NCBI GenBank assembly: GCA_028873515.1
Contig: JAGWIG010000005.1
Span: 39,731-103,730 of the forward strand
Source of the DNA: Pseudomonadota bacterium
Lineage (GTDB): Bacteria > Pseudomonadota > Gammaproteobacteria > Burkholderiales > REEB80
Length of the DNA stretch: 64,000 bases
Direction: 5' to 3'
This document shows, one piece after another, positions 59,918-64,000 of the stretch. A program made the position numbers and the translations under genes. The number at the start of each line of letters is the position of its first letter. Within the stretch, counting starts at the first letter, position 1. The notes below the pieces were generated by a model. That model did no database searches. It had not been told where the DNA came from and saw only the letters and a list, made by a program, of their open reading frames with translations.

Positions 59918-59931
59918 TTGATCTGGATCAC
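59918..59931. promoter_or_regulatory. FNR-like box upstream of the nrdD-fragment/nrdG operon
   Basis: TTGAT-CTGG-ATCAC differs from the FNR/Anr consensus TTGAT-N4-ATCAA only in the last base. It lies 196 bases before the small nrd gene and 60 bases upstream of the first NrdR-box candidate. Oxygen control of a class III ribonucleotide reductase operon is known in other bacteria, so the match is plausible. Confidence 0.5.
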
Positions 59932-59977
59932 CTTAATTCAAATTAAAGGGATTTCGTCCTTAAATAAATCTATATTT

Positions 59978-60024
59978 TAACTATATGTAGTGTTATTTTT
60001 ATATCGTAACACTATATATGGTTA
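59978..60024 (+). promoter_or_regulatory. Tandem NrdR-box candidates, 31 bp apart
   Basis: Box 1 is TAACTATATGTAGTGT (59978-59993) and box 2 is ACACTATATATGGTTA (60009-60024). The NrdR consensus is acaCwAtATaTwGtgt; each box has one nearly perfect half and keeps the CTATAT core. They are offset by exactly 31 bp, about three helical turns, one of the known NrdR-box spacings. They lie about 100 bases before the glycyl-radical-peptide gene. NrdR would repress the operon when (d)ATP is high. Confidence 0.7.
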
Positions 60025-60126
60025 ATAATTATATTTAGTTAAAACAAAAGTCTCTTCTTAACTTGATAGATTGACGCCAACCAGAAAATATTTTTAATAA
60101 ACGCTAAGCCAGACAGGAGAATCATC

Positions 60127-60321
60127 ATGCCAAATATTCAGGCTCCTTCAATAAAACCATCCGAAACCATATTAAAGGATGAGGAACGCCAGCCTTGTGA
60201 AATATGGACCCGGGTAATGGGCTATCACCGTCCGGTTTCCTCATTCAATATTGGTAAAAAGGGCGAGTTTTACGAAAGGACGTTTTTTACCGAGACCGCT
60301 GCCTGTGCCCAGAAAGCCTGA
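60127..60321 (+). CDS. Stand-alone NrdD C-terminal (glycyl-radical motif) protein
   Basis: This 64-residue protein has a central part (residues 21-54) that matches the very C-terminus of anaerobic class III ribonucleotide reductase NrdD. It has RVMGY at 29-33 with the putative radical glycine G32, then HRPVSSFNIGKKGEFYERTFF. The catalytic barrel is absent, and only two cysteines (24 and 60) are present, so the four-cysteine zinc site of full NrdD is missing. GGAG lies upstream of the ATG. The last 17 bases overlap nrdG. Small proteins of this type occur beside nrdG in other proteobacteria. The role could be a split subunit or a spare radical domain (inference), as YfiD/GrcA is for pyruvate formate-lyase. 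Confidence 0.82.
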   Translation: MPNIQAPSIKPSETILKDEERQPCEIWTRVMGYHRPVSSFNIGKKGEFYERTFFTETAACAQKA

Positions 60322-61009
60322 TACCCCACTAGTTGGAGGTCTGGTACCTTTCAGCACCATCGACTACCCTGGCCAGTTGGCAGCAGTCATATTTTTGCAA
60401 GGCTGCCCCTGGCGTTGCGGATATTGTCACAACCCTCATCTACAAAGCAGGGGGCAGCCCCAGTACAACTGGAAACAGATTATCCGGTTTTTACACTCAC
60501 GGCTTGGGATGCTTGATGCCGTAGTGTTCAGTGGGGGAGAACCGACTGCGGATCATTGTCTTCTGGAAGCAGTCAAATCAGTCAAAAAAATGGGCTTTCT
60601 GGCTGGAATCCACACTGCTGGCGCTTATCCTGAGCGCCTGGAAAAGCTGCTGCCCTATCTTGATTGGGTGGGTCTGGATATCAAGGCACCCTTTAATTCG
60701 ACCTATGATCGCATCACAACAGTCGCCCAGAGCCACCGCAATGCCCTGGCCAGCCTGCAGCGGCTACTGGAACAGGGTGGCGAATTTGAAGTACGCACCA
60801 CCTTACATCCCCGCCTGCTTTCAGAAACTGATGTTTTATCCATCGCTACGACCTTGGCCAGTATGGGTGTGAAGCATTATGCGCTACAAAAATTTCAACC
60901 ACGCGACTGTATCAATGAGCAATTAAATTTGAATCTACCCACCTGTTATCCAGATGAAAACCTGCTGTTCCAGATAAAAGCCCTGTTTCCTGACTTTACT
61001 TACCGCTGA
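60305..61009 (+). CDS. nrdG: Anaerobic ribonucleotide reductase activating protein NrdG (radical SAM)
   Basis: NrdG is the radical SAM activase that installs the glycyl radical on NrdD. From a GTG at 60305 it has 234 residues. The cluster motif CPWRCGYC places cysteines at 34, 38 and 41, followed by FSGGEPT (SAM-binding GGE). The frame reaches back to a TTG at 60251, but those residues duplicate the overlapping gene's reading and lack family similarity. The sequence ..GGLVPFSTIDYPGQLAAVIFLQG is the NrdG/pyruvate-formate-lyase-activase-like start. It overlaps the small glycyl-radical protein gene by 17 bases, so the two are translated together. Confidence 0.9.
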   Translation: MPRKPDTPLVGGLVPFSTIDYPGQLAAVIFLQGCPWRCGYCHNPHLQSRGQPQYNWKQIIRFLHSRLGMLDAVVFSGGEPTADHCLLEAVKSVKKMGFLAGIHTAGAYPERLEKLLPYLDWVGLDIKAPFNSTYDRITTVAQSHRNALASLQRLLEQGGEFEVRTTLHPRLLSETDVLSIATTLASMGVKHYALQKFQPRDCINEQLNLNLPTCYPDENLLFQIKALFPDFTYR

Positions 61010-61160
61010 TATTGCTAGCCATTCGAGGAACAAGTATCCGCTCACGTGTCTTGTTGGTCCCCTGTTAGTCAAGCCTGCCTGTTTGATGAGGAAACTGCAC
61101 CCAAAAGAACATGCAAAACCTTTTCTGCCAAAACTTACAGATGAATGACCTAAACCCATG

Positions 61161-62318
61161 TCAGGGCATCACCTCGCAATATTCATAGACCTCTGCCCCC
61201 GCTATCTTATTTCGATAGGAAAGTGGAGCTTTGGCGAACCACAGATCAGGATGGTAGCGATCAACCTCCTCTCCCATGAACCGGATCAGGTCACAGGTTG
61301 GTTCAGTTACGTTCTTTTTCCAGTTGTCATTACCTTTGACATATGCCAGATGCATGTTTTTCATGCAATTACGCCTGCAGAAATGAAAAGCTGAGCAACC
61401 TTCACAGGGCATGTCGGGGTGAGGCTGTAACGGACTCTTCCTGACCCAGTTTGCAACCACATCCCCCTGAAGCAATTCAGGAAGATACATCATATCTGGA
61501 CAAGGATAGATCTTGCCATCGGGCATGATGTTCAGAAGATTGGTTGACACCCGGCACTGGCTCAATCCTGCAGCTGATTCGTACATCCTTGATGGGAGCA
61601 CCTTGTTCCTGACCGTACCCATAAGGGGAACAACAGGATAAAATTCCCTGCCCAGAAAAAACCGCTCAACAAGCCTTGATAGCACTTGCTTTTTCTTTTC
61701 TACTGACTCCGGGCCATAAGCCCCTTCATCCTGGGCAAACTGGAAATAAAGATAGTCGAAGGTCCGGGTCAATTCATCCAGCTCTTCAAAAGAAGTTTCA
61801 CCACTCCACCATGTCACCCTGGCCGTCAAGGTTCCGGAGAGATTATGCCTCACCTTCTCCACATTCCGCATCACCTTGTCATAGACCCCACCTCCACGAT
61901 AACCATCGGTCACCTCTTTCCCTCCATCAAGAGAAACCATGACATTGGATAATCTGGCAAGAATTTTCTCAGGAACCCGATCCAGCAAGGTGCCATTGGT
62001 CTGAAGATTGAAACGGGATAAAGGCAATTTATCCATAAGCTCCAGGATAAACCGGGTATTAAGCGTTGGTTCTCCACCATAAAGGGATATATATATTTCC
62101 TTGCCTGCCAGATGGGTACCAATAAAAGCCTTCAGCTGATCAACCGTATAACTCGCATGTTTCTGGGAATTCAGGATATCGCCTACTCCCAGCACACAAT
62201 AGCTGCAGCGCAGATTGCACTTCAGGGTCGTCAATAGCTGCAACTCCACCCGGGTTCCGACTATGACCGGTTCATCGTTCTTAATTTCGCACATGGATAT
62301 CATCACTGGTTTAACCAT
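61161..62318 (-). CDS. Radical SAM / SPASM domain protein, substrate unknown
   Basis: This 385-residue radical SAM enzyme starts at the ATG at 62318, with GAAGG upstream; a TTG two codons earlier is an alternative. The 4Fe-4S motif CNLRCSYC (C34, C38, C41) and SLYGGEPTLN (SAM site) are in the N-terminal barrel. The C-terminal half has a SPASM-type cysteine set: CRVSTNLLNIMPDGKIYPCPD, then PCEGCSAFHFCRRNC and a final C. SPASM proteins modify peptides (sactipeptides, mycofactocin, PQQ) or mature sulfatases. No sulfatase or recognisable precursor peptide gene is next to it. It is convergent with nrdG. A CRP/FNR-type dyad lies 119-132 bases upstream. Confidence 0.88.
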   Translation of the reverse strand: MVKPVMISMCEIKNDEPVIVGTRVELQLLTTLKCNLRCSYCVLGVGDILNSQKHASYTVDQLKAFIGTHLAGKEIYISLYGGEPTLNTRFILELMDKLPLSRFNLQTNGTLLDRVPEKILARLSNVMVSLDGGKEVTDGYRGGGVYDKVMRNVEKVRHNLSGTLTARVTWWSGETSFEELDELTRTFDYLYFQFAQDEGAYGPESVEKKKQVLSRLVERFFLGREFYPVVPLMGTVRNKVLPSRMYESAAGLSQCRVSTNLLNIMPDGKIYPCPDMMYLPELLQGDVVANWVRKSPLQPHPDMPCEGCSAFHFCRRNCMKNMHLAYVKGNDNWKKNVTEPTCDLIRFMGEEVDRYHPDLWFAKAPLSYRNKIAGAEVYEYCEVMP

Positions 62319-62327
62319 TTTCAACCT

Positions 62328-62411
62328 TCAAACATAAGCAACGCCATAATCCAGAAACACGAACCTGCCGGGTGCATGCGACTGGATTATTACCCCTTTG
62401 ATGCACAGCAT
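62328..62411 (-). other. Possible 27-codon ORF just upstream of the radical SAM gene
   Basis: An ATG at 62411 opens a 27-codon frame ending 9 bases before the radical SAM ATG. It encodes a short peptide starting MLCIKGVIIQ with one cysteine and a hydrophobic/aromatic C-terminal half. It has no clear ribosome-binding site. It could be a leader or precursor peptide, but may equally be chance. Confidence 0.2.
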
Positions 62412-62436
62412 TGTAGAGATAGATGGCCAGAAAAAA

Positions 62437-62450
62437 GTGATGCAAATCAC
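62437..62450. promoter_or_regulatory. CRP/FNR-type dyad upstream of the radical SAM gene
   Basis: GTGAT-GCAA-ATCAC is a 14-base interrupted palindrome. It matches the CRP core GTGA-N6-TCAC perfectly and the FNR consensus TTGAT-N4-ATCAA in all but the outer base of each half. It lies 119 bases before the radical SAM start and 267 before wtpA. For an oxygen-sensitive enzyme, FNR-family control is the likelier reading. Confidence 0.5.
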
Positions 62451-62593
62451 CCATTAGGCAAAAAACCACCCGTTGAAGCCAGATCCAGAAGCGAAAGGTC
62501 GGGTCTCGCCAGCTAAAAGCGGTCTTTCCAGTTCAAATCGGGAAGCTAAATAACCAAACCATGCCTCATTGACCCATAACCCGATTAACAGAA

Positions 62594-62649
62594 TTGATAT
62601 TGGTAAAAAATTTCATATTTTACTGACTGAGACAGAGTGCTAATATCAA
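62594..62649. repeat. 8-bp inverted repeat with 40-base spacer upstream of wtpA
   Basis: TTGATATT (62594-62601) and AATATCAA (62642-62649) form a perfect inverted pair. They bracket an AT-rich stretch likely to hold the wtpA promoter (TATTTTACTG region). Two operator half-sites four turns apart, or a looped structure, are possible. It is not a ModE consensus site. Confidence 0.35.
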
Positions 62650-62657
62650 CGCCTGTC

Positions 62658-62677
62658 AACAAATCAATTTATTTGTT
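62658..62677. promoter_or_regulatory. 20-bp palindrome (candidate operator) just before wtpA
   Basis: AACAAAT-N6-ATTTGTT is a perfect dyad of two 7-base arms, ending 39 bases before the wtpA ATG. That is where a repressor or activator near the transcript start would sit. The cognate regulator is unknown. Confidence 0.45.
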
Positions 62678-62716
62678 CCTATTCTCACTTCTCAAACTCA
62701 GGGAAAAGGCACGATC

Positions 62717-63667
62717 ATGAAAAAAACACTTTTAGGCTGTGCAATCCTATTCTTTTCGCTTTCCGGCAATGCCATGGCTGCAACGACTTTGCGTGTACTG
62801 GCAGCAGGAACGCTGGCATTACCTTTCAAACAGGTTAATCTGGAATTTAATCAGAAATACCCGAATATCAAGGTTGAGCCAGTCTATGGCGGCAGTGTCA
62901 AAATGGCAAAAATGGTCACTGAGCTGCATGAACCCGCAGATATTGTGGCTGTCGCTGATTACAGCGTCATTCCGAAATATCTGTTTGCCCATCACCAAAC
63001 TCCGGAATATGCAAACTGGTACATCGGTTTTGTAGGCAATGAAATTACTTTTACCTACACGAAGAAAAGCAAGGGTGCGAATCGAATCAATGCCTCCAAC
63101 TGGTATAAGGTCATGGCTGAACCCGGCGTTCAAATTGGGCGTTCCAGCCCGAATACAGACCCTTCTGGCTACCAGATTGTTCAGATGCTGAATCTTGCGA
63201 ACCGTTACTACCATAATCCCGGTCTGGAAAAAAGCATACTGGCCAATTCTCCAATTTCCAACATGAGAGATACGGAAACAGATCTGATTTCTGCTCTTCA
63301 ACTGGGACAGATCGATTATCTGGCCATTTACCGTTCAGATGCGATGCAGCATCATTTCGAATATCTGCACCTGCCACCCCAGATCAATTTATCCAATCCC
63401 GCTTACAGTTCCAATTACGCACAGGGCAAAGTCACCACCATCAATGGCGTCTTGACAGGCAAACCCATCGTCTATGCCTTGACCATCCTAAAACATGCCA
63501 AACATCAAGCTGCTGCGGAAAAATATGTTGCCTTTCTTCTTGGACCAGAAGGCAGAAAGATTATGAAGCAGGATGGATTCATCCTGATTCATCCGGCCTA
63601 TGCCAAAAACCGGCAAAACATGCCGAAATTACTACAAGAAGTTACCCGGCCCTGGCCAGGAAGATAA
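62717..63667 (+). CDS. wtpA: Tungstate/molybdate ABC transporter substrate-binding protein (WtpA-like)
   Basis: This 316-residue periplasmic binding protein has a clear signal peptide (residues 1-21, cleaved after AMA). The mature part starts TTLRVLAAGTLALPFKQVN. It carries the WtpA/ModA-like YGGSVKMAKMV and GRSSPNTDPSGYQ segments, which line the oxyanion pocket in WtpA. The C-terminal hinge includes GVLTGKPIVYALTI. It is expected to deliver tungstate or molybdate to a permease. The next gene is not a permease but a porin-like protein, so the ABC partners lie beyond the window or elsewhere. WtpA versus other oxyanion binders is judged by motif only. Confidence 0.87.
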   Translation: MKKTLLGCAILFFSLSGNAMAATTLRVLAAGTLALPFKQVNLEFNQKYPNIKVEPVYGGSVKMAKMVTELHEPADIVAVADYSVIPKYLFAHHQTPEYANWYIGFVGNEITFTYTKKSKGANRINASNWYKVMAEPGVQIGRSSPNTDPSGYQIVQMLNLANRYYHNPGLEKSILANSPISNMRDTETDLISALQLGQIDYLAIYRSDAMQHHFEYLHLPPQINLSNPAYSSNYAQGKVTTINGVLTGKPIVYALTILKHAKHQAAAEKYVAFLLGPEGRKIMKQDGFILIHPAYAKNRQNMPKLLQEVTRPWPGR

Positions 63668-63673
63668 AAACAG

Positions 63674-63702
63674 GATAGGGCAGATACAGTATCTGTCCTA
63701 TC
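63674..63702. repeat. Long hairpin between wtpA and the porin gene
   Basis: GATAGGGCAGATAC (63674-63687) and GTATCTGTCCTATC (63689-63702) form a 14-base inverted repeat with a single G-U position and a one-base centre. In RNA it would fold to a stable stem of about 12 pairs. No U-run follows, so read-through into the porin gene is expected. It may stabilise the wtpA message or act as a DNA operator. Confidence 0.55.
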
Positions 63703-63746
63703 AATACCAAAATGATAAAACATGGCATGATTAATGGAGAACCTGG

Positions 63747-64000
63747 ATGCAAATAAAAATCTCTTCCCTGTGTGTTTCAGCTGCGTTAGGTAGCCTGCTC
63801 ATCACCAGCCTTCCGGTGCGGGCTGAAACACTTACCCAGTTTTTTAAGCAGAGCAGTATTGACGGACAGATCCGTTCCTACTATTTCAGCCGGGAATATG
63901 GCACTTCAGCCACGCCAAATGCCAGCGCCTATTCTCTTGCTGCCCGCCTGAACATCCTGACTGCGCCTTTCTGGCAAGGGTTTCGTGTAGGAACAAGTTT
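63747..64000 (+). CDS. OprD-like outer membrane porin, N-terminal part (3' end outside window)
   Basis: The first 84 residues of a secreted beta-barrel protein are visible. It has a signal peptide (about 1-26, ending PVRA), then ETLTQFFKQSSIDGQIRSYY and FSREYG, a short Ser/Ala stretch, and LAARLNILTAPFWQGFRVG. This pattern of a G-x-IRxYYF strand followed by a TxPFxGFxxG strand is typical of OprD-family porins. It follows wtpA by 79 bases on the same strand and is probably in its operon. The frame is open to the window end. Confidence 0.78.
   Translation, partial: MQIKISSLCVSAALGSLLITSLPVRAETLTQFFKQSSIDGQIRSYYFSREYGTSATPNASAYSLAARLNILTAPFWQGFRVGTS

Noticed and set aside
62635..62643. GAGTGCTAA, identical to the right half of a CIRCE element
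   Set aside because: The matching left half TTAGCACTC is absent nine bases upstream (ATTTTACTG instead), and the neighbouring gene is not a chaperone.

Overview
The window is a stretch of bacterial chromosome that reads as betaproteobacterial. Three blocks support this: tpiA-secG-tRNA-Leu(GAG)-nuoABCDEFGHIJKLMN followed by a DUF2818 gene; the heat-shock block grpE-dnaK-dnaJ beside hemH, hrcA, nadK, recN, fur, bamE, dapB and carAB; and greA-DUF4149-yhbY-rlmE-ftsH-folP-glmM. All are classic betaproteobacterial neighbourhoods. Separate nuoC and nuoD genes, a RelA with a degenerate HD domain and a GlnB-type PII next to nadE fit the same group. By eye the base composition is roughly balanced, and the intergenic regions of the last 6 kb are distinctly AT-rich. 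I cannot name a genus from sequence reading alone.

Layout. 1-3.2 kb: the end of moeA, rlmJ, and a convergent two-gene operon (fumarylacetoacetate-hydrolase family plus ketopantoate-reductase family). 3.6-11.8 kb: glnB/nadE, a GNAT-like/FemAB-fold protein with a Nudix hydrolase, htpG with a heat-shock promoter, and relA. 11.8-27.8 kb: one long minus-strand transcription unit running tpiA, secG, tRNA-Leu, nuoA-N, DUF2818. 28.1-30 kb: a damaged phosphate-transport locus in which the front of pstC is joined out of frame to the back of pstA by an apparent deletion, ahead of an intact pstB. 30-36 kb: dnaJ, dnaK, grpE (sigma-32 type promoter), hemH and hrcA on the minus strand. 36-51.4 kb: nadK, recN, fur, bamE, dapB, carA, carB, greA, DUF4149, yhbY, rlmE, ftsH, folP, glmM. 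51.4-55 kb: MFS transporter, membrane-anchored peroxiredoxin and ABC-F protein Uup. 55.1-59.9 kb: tRNA-Arg(CCU), dadA, a hemolysin III family protein, and a TDT-family transporter divergent from a LysR regulator.

The last 4 kb are the most interesting. A 64-residue protein carrying only the glycyl-radical motif of class III ribonucleotide reductase (NrdD) overlaps nrdG, the activase gene, and no catalytic NrdD lies next to it. Upstream are two 16-bp NrdR-box-like sequences exactly 31 bp apart and an FNR-like box, so this is read as an anaerobic dNTP-synthesis operon under NrdR and possibly FNR control. Next comes an orphan radical SAM/SPASM protein with a CRP/FNR-type dyad upstream, then a WtpA-type tungstate/molybdate-binding protein with several dyad elements around it, and the start of an OprD-like porin cut by the window end. 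Together with moeA at the other end, these genes suggest oxyanion uptake, Mo/W enzymes and oxygen-limited growth. That physiological reading is inference.

I saw no insertion sequence, prophage, rRNA operon or CRISPR array.
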